A DNA stretch of 64,000 nucleotides from Aurantiacibacter sediminis (lineage in GTDB: Bacteria; Pseudomonadota; Alphaproteobacteria; Sphingomonadales; Sphingomonadaceae): NCBI RefSeq assembly GCF_016019885.1, contig NZ_JAEANY010000002.1:434001-498000 (forward strand). Reading direction: 5' to 3'. Every line of letters starts with the position of its first letter. Within the stretch, counting starts at the first letter, position 1. Below, piece after piece: positions 1 through 7,656 of the stretch. The position numbers were made by a program, and so were the translations under genes. The notes below the pieces were generated by a model. The model was not told where the DNA came from. It saw only the letters and a list, made by a program, of their open reading frames with translations, and made no database searches.

Positions 1-1
1 C

Positions 2-25
2 GACGACGAATTCGATGATTTCTGA
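2..25 (+). CDS. C-terminal end of an upstream gene (partial)
   Basis: The first bases read in one frame as Asp-Asp-Glu-Phe-Asp-Asp-Phe followed by TGA. An acidic tail ending 53 bases before the next start, on the same strand, suits the last codons of a gene of the same operon. Too little is present to identify it, and the frame choice is uncertain. Confidence 0.35.
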   Translation, partial: DDEFDDF

Positions 26-78
26 GTGGGTGCACTGACCCCGATGTCCACCGCTTAGAAAAAAGGCGAACCAAGACC

Positions 79-1140
79 ATGAAGGATCAAGAAGCCCTCG
101 CGGAACTCGCAATAGCCCGCACTCGTGCGGCGCTGAGCGGCTCGAAAAGCTTCCAGTCGCTGGATGTGGCCGAACAAAAACAATTGTTCGGCGAAATGTA
201 TCGCAGCAATTACGCGCAGCTCGCCGAAGCGACCGGAACGCCCGAACGGCCTGTCCGCCCACGGCGCATGTCCCGCGCACAGGCGGCGAGCGACGATATC
301 GACGATGATCGCCATCTCAATACGCGGATTGACCAGACAGGGGATCTCGCGGGCGACTTCATCGGCCAGGTCGATTTCCCCGGATTTGTGCGCGACCTCT
401 TGAAAGGCGTTTTCGACGCGAACCTGGAAGTCACCCTCGCGCAGATGAACAGCTATCAGGAGCTGCTGCAGACAGCGACGGCCAGCGTTTCCAAATTCGT
501 CAATGCCATCGATGACACGGCCGCATTCGGATATCTGGCGGAGAATAATTCGGACGAATTCTCCATCGATTTCGGCGATGGCTCCGGCACGGGCGGGGAA
601 GGCGAGGCGCAACTCACCGGCCCGACCGGAGAGCCGCTCGATATCGGCGACAATGAAGTCAAGGCACGCATCATGGATGCGAAGATCGCCATGGCCAAGG
701 AACAGCGCGCCTTGCTCCGCGAGACGATCCTTATGGGTATCACTCGCCTGGTCGTCGAGAAAGGAAATGTAAAGGCGAGCGTCCTGTTCGATATCAAGTC
801 GACCGAGGAAGTCGTCAAACGCGACAAGGCTGCCCAGAAGGATACTTACACCTCCGGCAGGTCCGGTCGGATGTCGACCGGGCTGATCGGCAAGCTCGTC
901 GGTGGGGGCGGTGTCGGGCGTTCGAGCAGCCGTCGCAAGTCCAAGATCAGCATTTCGACCGTGGATTCAAAAGCGACGACGGAACTTGCAGCCAAAGTCG
1001 CCGGCTCGGTCGATATCACGTTCAAATCAGATTACTTCAAGCTCGACAATTTCGCCACGATGTACGGACCGGAAGCTGGCGGCGCGCAGGCACCGCAGGG
1101 GTCCAATGCAGGCGCAGGCGGCCAATCCGGTGGCCAATAG
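79..1140 (+). CDS. Uncharacterised protein, first gene of the six-gene unknown operon
   Basis: A 353-residue soluble-looking protein with no signal peptide or membrane helix. Residues 1-60 are helical and charged. Residues 95-150 form an amphipathic helical block around VDFPGFVRDLLKGVF. Residues 185-225 are helical. Residues 226-325 look beta-rich (VKASVLFDI, KISISTVDS, VDITFKSDYF) and are split by a Gly/Ser/Arg-rich loop at 272-290 (KLVGGGGVGRSSSRRKSK). The tail is Gly/Ala/Gln-rich. The general pattern resembles unannotated proteins I have seen in other proteobacteria, but I cannot name a family. It is followed after 15 bases by the next gene on the same strand, so it is probably co-transcribed with the five genes downstream. 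A role as a structural or carrier component is a guess. Confidence 0.8.
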   Translation: MKDQEALAELAIARTRAALSGSKSFQSLDVAEQKQLFGEMYRSNYAQLAEATGTPERPVRPRRMSRAQAASDDIDDDRHLNTRIDQTGDLAGDFIGQVDFPGFVRDLLKGVFDANLEVTLAQMNSYQELLQTATASVSKFVNAIDDTAAFGYLAENNSDEFSIDFGDGSGTGGEGEAQLTGPTGEPLDIGDNEVKARIMDAKIAMAKEQRALLRETILMGITRLVVEKGNVKASVLFDIKSTEEVVKRDKAAQKDTYTSGRSGRMSTGLIGKLVGGGGVGRSSSRRKSKISISTVDSKATTELAAKVAGSVDITFKSDYFKLDNFATMYGPEAGGAQAPQGSNAGAGGQSGGQ

Positions 1141-1155
1141 GGAAGGGGATCAGCG

Positions 1156-3354
1156 ATGGCCTTGGCCCATATCCGCCCCGACCCTGCAGGCGGCGCGCCC
1201 GGCACGCGTAGCTTCATCGCAGAGCTTGGCGCGAGCCGATATTGGCGTGTCGCCGTCGGTCCGGAAGAGACACGGCGCACCGATGGCGCCCGCCTCATGG
1301 CCAAACCGGCTCATGTTAGCCAAGTCAGCGGACCTGTCCCGCCAGAAGCGCGTGGACGTGTGCGCGTCACCATCCCGGAAGAGCATTTCGACCGCGAGAA
1401 CGGGCATGTGCAGCTCATGACCTATCGTGATGCCAATGGGACCGGACCGGCTTTCTCACCGGTCGTGCGCAGCGCGCCGGGGCTTCCCGATGCCATGCCC
1501 GCCCTTGGCTTCAGCGCGCGTGGTGTCCGCTCGCTGCCGCACACGCAGCCCCAGACTGCAGCGCTTAGCTGGAAACAGCCGACCCACGTTTCGTATGCGA
1601 TGGTGCTTCCGGCATTTCTCGCGCCGCTTCTGTCCGCAGCAGGGCCGTTGCTTGCAGGGGCTTTACCAAAGCTGGCCACCTCGGTTGCGCCTCTCGCAGG
1701 CCAATTGCTGCAATCGGTCTTGGCTGGCCGCGAGGCTCCGCAAAACGCAGACCAGACCAGCCAGGATCGGCAGGCGCTCGATGCAGCGATTGCAGCCCTG
1801 CGAGCGCTGGCGGGAACGGGCGCACAGGCCCCTGGCGCAAACGGGGCTGCGGCCAATCCTCCCGCTCAGGCACAATCCATGCGCAATATCCGGCGGCGAA
1901 AGGCGCGCGGAGCGAGCCGGAGCAGCGCCTTCGCGCGTGAAGGCACGGCGCGTAGTCATCTGGCCAGCATGCAGCGACGCTCCCTTTCCCTGCGTCAGCA
2001 ATTGCCGGTTGAGCGTTCCCAAGCGATGGTCGCGCCCCTCGCCGCGCTGCTGCCGATGCTGACGCCGCTCTTGGGCAAAGTGCTGACGCCGGAAACCGTG
2101 CAGTCCGTCATCAACATGCCGAATGAGCATATGAAGACGATTTTCAATGCGATGAAGGAAGCTGGAAAGCTGGCCATCCAGAGCGAGGAGCAAGAGTTGC
2201 AGCATCTGCGCGCGCTCACGCCATCGGTGGACGATCCGGCTCTCGATGCGCTTCTTTCAAGCGCCAATGTCGGCTTCTCCCTGTCGAAATCGGAAAACTG
2301 GCAGCGTGCGGAAAGTGTGACCTTGCATATGGAGCCCTGCCGACGGGTGACGCTGAATGGCAGGCCGGTTTGCCTGATGGCTGCGGACACCGCGTGGTCG
2401 TTTCCGCTTTCGATCACTCTTCCGACAAATTCGCAGGGCCAGTATCCGACGCTCAAAAACGCAACCTTGCGGATCGTGGTGAAAGAGAAGGATACCCTGC
2501 GTGAACTGCTGCACAAGCAGCAACCATTGGGACCAGTCGCCGCATCCGGCCCACTTCCAGCGCTTGCGCAGCTCGACGCAGCGGACGTGCGCAGATTGCC
2601 GCAAGGCGTGGACCTGATTGTCGCCTTCGCCGTCATCTGGACCAACAGCGAAGGGAAGAAGCGTGGCGCGCCCCTGCAACATCTGGTGCAGATCGCGGGC
2701 GGACCGATGTTCGATCGGTTGCAGCCTTCCGGTGAGCTGCACCGGCTGGATGAAGAAAGCGGATTTGGCGATTACGTCCACGATGTGTGGCAGAACCGCT
2801 TTCGCGATGACGCGAAGCGAGTGGTGGGGGAACTGACATATCTCTGCCCATTCGCGACAGGGGCACCGTCACATCGTCGCATGAAGACCGAATACCGTTC
2901 GGACGAGGTCGAGCGCACGCGGCAACGCCGGCATTTGCAATTGCGCAGCGGGTTCGAAATTTCGCTCGATACATTGGCAGAACTTGGCCGGATGCTGGGC
3001 GCGGAACCTGTGACGGCACAAATGCGCGCAGCCCTCGGCAGCGCGGCTTTCGCCGAAGCGGCCAATCGCAGCGCCCGTGTTGCGTTCGATTTCCGCGGCG
3101 CACCTCAAGAGGTTTTCCGCCTGCGCGCCGTTCCGACATATGACCTTGCGCGCTGCTATTTCCGCATCCCCGGTGCGGCCGATGCGAAGGGACAGATCAC
3201 TTCGATGGAGGAGCGCGAAGCGCGGCTCCCGCTTCCCGCCAGTCTCGAACTCGAAGTCCATAATGACAGCACGGGTGCGCAAATCGGCATGCCTGTCTCA
3301 TCCAATTTCCTCGCCGCACGGCTGCTGCGCGATAGCGGCGGAGGCGGCGAATGA
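1156..3354 (+). CDS. Uncharacterised 732-residue protein with two related hydrophobic Leu/Ala/Pro/Gly segments
   Basis: The start ATG follows an AGGGGAT ribosome site. Residues 1-100 look beta-rich. Around 147-195 there is a long hydrophobic stretch containing AMVLPAFLAPLLSAAGPLL. A related one lies at 287-320 (AMVAPLAALLPMLTPLLGKV). Both begin with Ala-Met-Val and repeat Pro-Leu-Leu turns, so they look like an internal duplication. The segment between them is basic (RRRKARGASRSS). Residues 340-730 are mixed alpha/beta with no motif I recognise. The hydrophobic parts are rich in Pro and Gly and look more like membrane-inserting amphipathic helices than ordinary transmembrane spans; this is inference. 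The stop overlaps the ATG of the next gene, which implies translational coupling. Confidence 0.8.
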   Translation: MALAHIRPDPAGGAPGTRSFIAELGASRYWRVAVGPEETRRTDGARLMAKPAHVSQVSGPVPPEARGRVRVTIPEEHFDRENGHVQLMTYRDANGTGPAFSPVVRSAPGLPDAMPALGFSARGVRSLPHTQPQTAALSWKQPTHVSYAMVLPAFLAPLLSAAGPLLAGALPKLATSVAPLAGQLLQSVLAGREAPQNADQTSQDRQALDAAIAALRALAGTGAQAPGANGAAANPPAQAQSMRNIRRRKARGASRSSAFAREGTARSHLASMQRRSLSLRQQLPVERSQAMVAPLAALLPMLTPLLGKVLTPETVQSVINMPNEHMKTIFNAMKEAGKLAIQSEEQELQHLRALTPSVDDPALDALLSSANVGFSLSKSENWQRAESVTLHMEPCRRVTLNGRPVCLMAADTAWSFPLSITLPTNSQGQYPTLKNATLRIVVKEKDTLRELLHKQQPLGPVAASGPLPALAQLDAADVRRLPQGVDLIVAFAVIWTNSEGKKRGAPLQHLVQIAGGPMFDRLQPSGELHRLDEESGFGDYVHDVWQNRFRDDAKRVVGELTYLCPFATGAPSHRRMKTEYRSDEVERTRQRRHLQLRSGFEISLDTLAELGRMLGAEPVTAQMRAALGSAAFAEAANRSARVAFDFRGAPQEVFRLRAVPTYDLARCYFRIPGAADAKGQITSMEEREARLPLPASLELEVHNDSTGAQIGMPVSSNFLAARLLRDSGGGGE

Positions 3355-3635
3355 GCGGCCCTGCATCGCGTTTGGAGGAGGACCTGTTCCCGTCCGCTCG
3401 TGATGTGATGGCATCCTGGGGCGATGCCTTGAGCGAAGGCGGCCGGCTGGATGCGATGGCAGTATCGGAAGCGAGCTTCGACCTTCCGGTGGAATTCCAG
3501 CTGATTGACCGCGATGGGCACATGGAGTTGCGTGCTTCGTCACCCACCCAAAAAACCCACACGACAATCCTGCCTGTCTGGCATCGTCTCAGATTGACCG
3601 TGGTTGCGGAGCGCGAGGAGGTGGGCGATGCCTGA
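3351..3635 (+). CDS. Small uncharacterised protein (94 residues)
   Basis: It starts at an ATGA overlap with the previous stop. The N-terminal half is helical and acidic. The C-terminal half reads as beta strands (FDLPVEFQLIDRDGHMEL, then WHRLRLTVVAE). A short helix followed by strands with a charged tail is loosely like the trypsin-co-occurring (trypco) domains of bacterial conflict operons, but no diagnostic residue supports that. Its own stop overlaps the next start. Its size and position fit a small accessory or adaptor subunit of the operon; the function is unknown. Confidence 0.72.
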   Translation: MSGPASRLEEDLFPSARDVMASWGDALSEGGRLDAMAVSEASFDLPVEFQLIDRDGHMELRASSPTQKTHTTILPVWHRLRLTVVAEREEVGDA

Positions 3636-4419
3636 ACTTGCCGATCGCTGGCGGCTCGAGAATTTTATCGATGCGCTGATCTTTGAGCTCGACAAGGCGC
3701 AGGACACGCTTGCTGTCAAAGGCATCAATCGGCGCCTTACCTACACGGTGCGTGATGTCGCGGTCGATCTGAATGTCTTCCCCGATTACTCGCGCGACGA
3801 TCTGCGATTTTCTGTCGCGCGTCCGGGGGATGAAGGTGCTTCGCGCATCACATTCCAGCTTGGTTCGATCACCGATCAGCAAATCAAGGAGACAACGCGC
3901 GATCCCGTCCGCTCGGAAGATATCGCCATATCAGAAGTCGAGGAGCTGGAACCCGAGCTGCGCGAAAGCCTGCGCCGCGTGGGCGTCAATTCAGCACGCG
4001 ATCTTGAGCGTATGGAGCGGCGCAATGTCGATCTCGACCAGGTCGTCCGGGAAAAAGTGGGCAAGGAGACCCCCAGGGGCACGGTCAGCTATGACAAGCT
4101 GGCAACCATTATCTCCAAGGCGCGGCGCAAGGATTTTTCGCCGACTGTACAGTCCGTCTCACTGGCGATGGGCGGCCCCGGCGAAGCTGTAATCGACATA
4201 GCCGGAAAGCATCTCGAGGCGTTCGGCCCCGGCTACCCCATGGCCGTTATCAATGGCGAGGAGGTGGCAGCGGAAAATACGGCAAGCGGCCTACGTCTGC
4301 GCGCTCCGATTGCTGCCCTGCGCGGTGGGACCAACCAGCTAGATCTCGCACTCGACAAAGGCAGCGTCCTGCATTTGCAGATGAATAACGGCGATAACCC
4401 TGCGGAGACCGCGCAATGA
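3628..4419 (+). CDS. Uncharacterised protein with helix-hairpin-helix-like and IPT/TIG-like segments
   Basis: The ATG at 3628 is preferred over an upstream TTG at 3604: it has a GAGGAGG site just ahead and overlaps the previous stop. The product is 263 residues. Residues 1-85 are a helix (ENFIDALIFELDKAQDTLAV) followed by strands ending ASRITFQLGSI, reminiscent of trypco2-type domains. Residues 100-135 (LEPELRESLRRVGVNSARDL) read as a helix-hairpin-helix-like element of the kind found in small protein- or DNA-binding modules. Residues 172-252 are beta-rich, with a VxDIxGKHLEAFGPG turn typical of IPT/TIG immunoglobulin-like folds. I infer a multidomain scaffold; none of these assignments is proven. 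The gene ends in an ATGA overlap with the next. Confidence 0.78.
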   Translation: MPELADRWRLENFIDALIFELDKAQDTLAVKGINRRLTYTVRDVAVDLNVFPDYSRDDLRFSVARPGDEGASRITFQLGSITDQQIKETTRDPVRSEDIAISEVEELEPELRESLRRVGVNSARDLERMERRNVDLDQVVREKVGKETPRGTVSYDKLATIISKARRKDFSPTVQSVSLAMGGPGEAVIDIAGKHLEAFGPGYPMAVINGEEVAAENTASGLRLRAPIAALRGGTNQLDLALDKGSVLHLQMNNGDNPAETAQ

Positions 4420-5540
4420 TGCCGCTCGGGAATCTTCGCGGCACGCGCAGGGTGAAGCCAACGCAAGGCGGCTGGTCACAGACGAAGGCTTTGCCGCAGC
4501 CGGCCTCTCCGCGCCGTGTGCGGAAAGTGCAGCCAGCGAATGAGCCGACCGAGAACCACGATCGTTCCGGTGCGGCCGGCAATTGGTCGCTTCCCGCTGA
4601 AGACGATCTGGGCGTGTCTTTCGGCCATCAACGCGCAGCAAAAGAACGATCCCGCGCGATGATAGCGGCACCGGTATTTTCGGGCGACGAATTGCAGGGC
4701 GAATTCGAGAGTGAGGGTGAGGGCCGCCGCGCGGACACTCGCATTGCCGAGAAAGAGGGCAGCGGCAGACGCATGATGCAAGGCGGGCAACGCCGATCCT
4801 CCGCGGAAGGAGACCGCGCACAGCTCGCGGATGATAACCGGGAGACTGAACCTCGCAGGACCACTTACAAGCGTCCGGCAAATTCCGGGAACACCGGGGA
4901 TGACGATCGCATGATCGTGAAGCGAGACAACGGGCAAAGCCGCGAGGAGGCTCCAGCGCTCGCAGATGTCCTCGATCCGGAAGATGTGTTCGCTATGTCC
5001 GACGCCGGCGAAGGGGCATCGACAAGCGACAGCGCATGGATCGCAGAGGCGCTCACGCGCCAGAACGAGCGCGAACGCGGTGATCAGCCTGAAAACATTT
5101 CGAGCGGGCCGGGGCATGAGATTTTCGACCGGATGGGAAGCGCGCGCAGTGAAGTGCTCAGCTTCGATGCCGGACGCTTCGATGTGAATGCGCGCCTTGA
5201 TGGCTTCGCCAAGGAGCTGCGCCGCGCCGATGACGCGCGCACGCCATCCACGCCACCCGATCTCAACGATCTCGATTTGCTGTCACATGTCGCGAGTCTC
5301 GCCAGCGGAGAGACCGAGGAGAGCGAGAGCGACGCGCCGCAGACGGCAGATCACGAACCGTCGGCGGGAAAAGATGACAACATCGCCTCGAAAGAAGAGG
5401 CCAAAACTGAGCCGGATAACGAACATTCCGATATGCTTTGCGATGCGCCGAAAGAGACGAGCGCAGACACCGCGCAGGACGAAGAGATTTCAGCAGACGA
5501 TCGATCCGAGGAGACGGACAATGCCGACAAGCCTGAGTAA
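4416..5540 (+). CDS. Acidic, largely disordered protein (374 residues)
   Basis: It is coupled to the previous gene by ATGA. The composition is dominated by Glu, Asp, Ser, Arg and Gly with few hydrophobic residues, so most of it should be disordered. The first 60 residues are basic and Pro/Gln-rich; the last 100 are strongly acidic. One island of order stands out near residues 230-260 (GHEIFDRMGSARSEVLSFD), with a periodic helix-like pattern; similar short motifs may accompany papain-like peptidases elsewhere, but this is from memory. The last codons overlap the start of the cysteine-peptidase-like gene, suggesting that this protein acts with it, perhaps as a linker or chaperone. Confidence 0.72.
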   Translation: MMPLGNLRGTRRVKPTQGGWSQTKALPQPASPRRVRKVQPANEPTENHDRSGAAGNWSLPAEDDLGVSFGHQRAAKERSRAMIAAPVFSGDELQGEFESEGEGRRADTRIAEKEGSGRRMMQGGQRRSSAEGDRAQLADDNRETEPRRTTYKRPANSGNTGDDDRMIVKRDNGQSREEAPALADVLDPEDVFAMSDAGEGASTSDSAWIAEALTRQNERERGDQPENISSGPGHEIFDRMGSARSEVLSFDAGRFDVNARLDGFAKELRRADDARTPSTPPDLNDLDLLSHVASLASGETEESESDAPQTADHEPSAGKDDNIASKEEAKTEPDNEHSDMLCDAPKETSADTAQDEEISADDRSEETDNADKPE

Positions 5541-7335
5541 ATTGCAGCACCGTTCCAACCTGCGGCATGCGCGCAGCCATCTGGTGGGCCGTCACCACCG
5601 TCTGTCGCGCCGCAGCCATGCTCAATCGTCCGCGCAGGATCTGGCGCAGAAGCTTATCGCAGCCGGGGCGGATCCGGAAAAGGCGCGAAAGGCAGCCGGC
5701 ATCATTGCGGCGGCACCTTCATCTCCCATCTCTCAAGCGCAAGGCATGCGTTTGCCGTCGGTCGACATCAGTGCAGATGATGTGAAGGACGCAGTCCTTT
5801 TTGCACTCGAATGGTCACCGCTTGGCGTGGCTCTCGACGGTATTTTCTATCTTTGTGACAATTACAATCTGGCCTTCGGCGTCGGACTTGGCGGCGTAAT
5901 CGGATACGGCGTCGGCGGAGGCGCAGGCGGTGGAATCGTCTTCGGGCCAAATCGCACGATCGCTCTTTACGGCACGGTGGGCGTTGTGGTCGGCCTCATA
6001 GTCGACGGGTCGATAGGCGCGCAATTCACCCTCGTGCATGGCGGACTATCTGCCTTCGGCGGCACATCGTTTACGCTGGGCGGAGCAATCGGTGAAGTGG
6101 GCGGCGTGAGCGGGCATGTCATTTTGAACACAAGCCTTCGTCCGATTGGTCTGCAAATCGAAGTCGAGATCCGCGGCGGATTACCCGTGCGAGCTATTGG
6201 AGGGGTTTGGGAAACCTATATCGGCCCTTCTGTGCAGCTTTCATTAGGCTACTACTCCGAAAGTATGTTCGGGCCCGGCTGCAATAGCGGCAACGAGCCG
6301 GTTCCGATCCCGGCTGAAGTGACGGATGAACAGGCGGCGCGAGAAATCCTCGAGTTCTTCTATCCCGATTTTTCTTTCACCGACATCACCGAAAATCACA
6401 AAAAGCTCGCTGCCAGAATGTTGCATGAGGCGATCGAAGCGAACGAAGCGCTGGACTGGGTGCCCGAGCCTTCAGGCGGTCGCCCCGGCGTAGGCTGGCT
6501 TGCAAAGAATGCGGTGAAAATCGCGTGGCGGAAGATCAAGGAAGAACGCTCCATCCGCGAAAACACGCGGGCGACCGTGGCCCGGAATTGGCGGCCTGTG
6601 CTGGATGAAATCCGCAACGGCCTGACTCCGACCGGGCTTTCTGTTTCGAGCACTTTCCAGGCCGGAAAATTCGAAATCGTCAAGCAATTGGCTCAGAACG
6701 ATATTCCGCTCGATCCTCAAAATGGTGGCGGCATGTCCATCGACTGGCAGTATCTGGAGCCCGGCGACATCATCCTGGTGGCGCGCGAAGGCTTTCCGTC
6801 GGACCAGATAAGGGAAGCGACGGGCGAGGATGCCAGCCACGCCATGCTCTATGTCGGTGTCCAGAATGGCCGGTATATGGTGATCGAATCCACCGTCGGC
6901 GGCGTGCAGACCAATCCGGTCGAGGTAGCCTTGGATGGGGCGGAAGCAGCCGCCGCGTTCCGCTACCCCGGATTAACGGGCGCACAGCGCAGGAAGATCA
7001 CATCCTATGCCGCACGCATGGTGGGTGAAGGGCGCGGTTACCATTACTTCGGCCTTATCCAGCAGGCGCGCTTCCGTTACGACGTCGAAAAAGTTTGCTC
7101 AGGCCTTCAGGGCCCGGATGCGACGGCATGCCGCGCTGGCCGCGCCAAGGTTCGCCTCGGCAGTCAGGCGCAGAGCGACAATTTCATCTGTTCGCAGCTG
7201 GTGGCCGAAAGCTTCAAGCAGGCTGGCGTGCCGCTGACCAATGATCCGTCGCACTGGGTGGCACCGGGCGACATGATTGCTCCCAACGCAAACATGATCG
7301 TCGACCTCGAATATATCGGCCACGTCTGGCCGTGA
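5521..7335 (+). CDS. Large protein with a C-terminal permuted papain-like (NlpC/P60, YiiX-type) domain
   Basis: The ATG at 5521 lies inside the last codons of the previous gene; a longer open frame starting at 5188 would overlap that gene by over 350 bases and is rejected. The product is 604 residues. Residues 1-40 are very rich in His and Arg. Residues 118-205 are a glycine-rich hydrophobic block (FGVGLGGVIGYGVGGGAGGG). Residues 290-370 are helical. Residues 405-604 carry the order of a circularly permuted papain fold: GDIILV at 415-420, His440 in DASHAMLYVG, Glu456 in VIEST, and Cys557 in FICSQLVAESF. His before Cys is the hallmark of YiiX/LRAT-like hydrolases, which cleave peptides, amides or acyl bonds. 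The substrate is unknown. As the last gene of the operon it is the likeliest catalytic component or effector. Confidence 0.82.
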   Translation: MPTSLSKLQHRSNLRHARSHLVGRHHRLSRRSHAQSSAQDLAQKLIAAGADPEKARKAAGIIAAAPSSPISQAQGMRLPSVDISADDVKDAVLFALEWSPLGVALDGIFYLCDNYNLAFGVGLGGVIGYGVGGGAGGGIVFGPNRTIALYGTVGVVVGLIVDGSIGAQFTLVHGGLSAFGGTSFTLGGAIGEVGGVSGHVILNTSLRPIGLQIEVEIRGGLPVRAIGGVWETYIGPSVQLSLGYYSESMFGPGCNSGNEPVPIPAEVTDEQAAREILEFFYPDFSFTDITENHKKLAARMLHEAIEANEALDWVPEPSGGRPGVGWLAKNAVKIAWRKIKEERSIRENTRATVARNWRPVLDEIRNGLTPTGLSVSSTFQAGKFEIVKQLAQNDIPLDPQNGGGMSIDWQYLEPGDIILVAREGFPSDQIREATGEDASHAMLYVGVQNGRYMVIESTVGGVQTNPVEVALDGAEAAAAFRYPGLTGAQRRKITSYAARMVGEGRGYHYFGLIQQARFRYDVEKVCSGLQGPDATACRAGRAKVRLGSQAQSDNFICSQLVAESFKQAGVPLTNDPSHWVAPGDMIAPNANMIVDLEYIGHVWP

Positions 7336-7381
7336 CTTGAGGTTAGGGCGTTGATGCGGTGTGCTGATCATCAATTATTAA

Positions 7382-7458
7382 TGGTCGGGGAGAGAGGATT
7401 CGAACCTCCGGCCCCTGCCTCCCGAAGACAGTGCTCTACCAGGCTGAGCTACTCCCCG
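7382..7458 (-). tRNA. tRNA-Pro, anticodon CGG
   Basis: On the minus strand the sequence folds as a complete cloverleaf. The acceptor stem starts CGGGGAG. The anticodon stem CTGTC/GGCAG encloses the loop TTCGGGA, giving anticodon CGG. The T arm has GGTTCGAATCC, the discriminator base is A and the CCA end is encoded. Its 3' end faces the unknown six-gene operon, 46 bases from that operon's stop codon. Confidence 0.96.
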
Positions 7459-7502
7459 ACCGGATGCGTGGCGAGGGCGAACCCCCGCGAGGCAGAGGCG
7501 GC

Positions 7503-7531
7503 CCTATAGGGGGAGTGACGAATGCTGGCAA
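7503..7531 (-). promoter_or_regulatory. Sigma-70-type promoter for tRNA-Pro
   Basis: Read on the minus strand there is TTGCCA, a 17-base spacer and TATAGG, ending about 45 bases before the tRNA 5' end. Both hexamers are close to the bacterial consensus and the spacing is ideal. The rest of 7336-7656 outside the tRNA shows no gene. Confidence 0.6.
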
Positions 7532-7656
7532 GCCTGCTCTCAAGTGAAAAGGGGTCGGTGTTTTCACTTGACCGTAACGCCTGTGCTGCCATTGCGCCGC
7601 GATGCGTGCGATGCCACTAGCCATCGCGCAATCGATCACAAGCGTAAGGGGCAGCA

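Noticed and set aside
79-7335. The unknown operon as a type VI secretion system, contractile injection system or prophage
   Set aside because: No sheath, tube, baseplate, ClpV, terminase, capsid or integrase sequence is recognisable in the six proteins.
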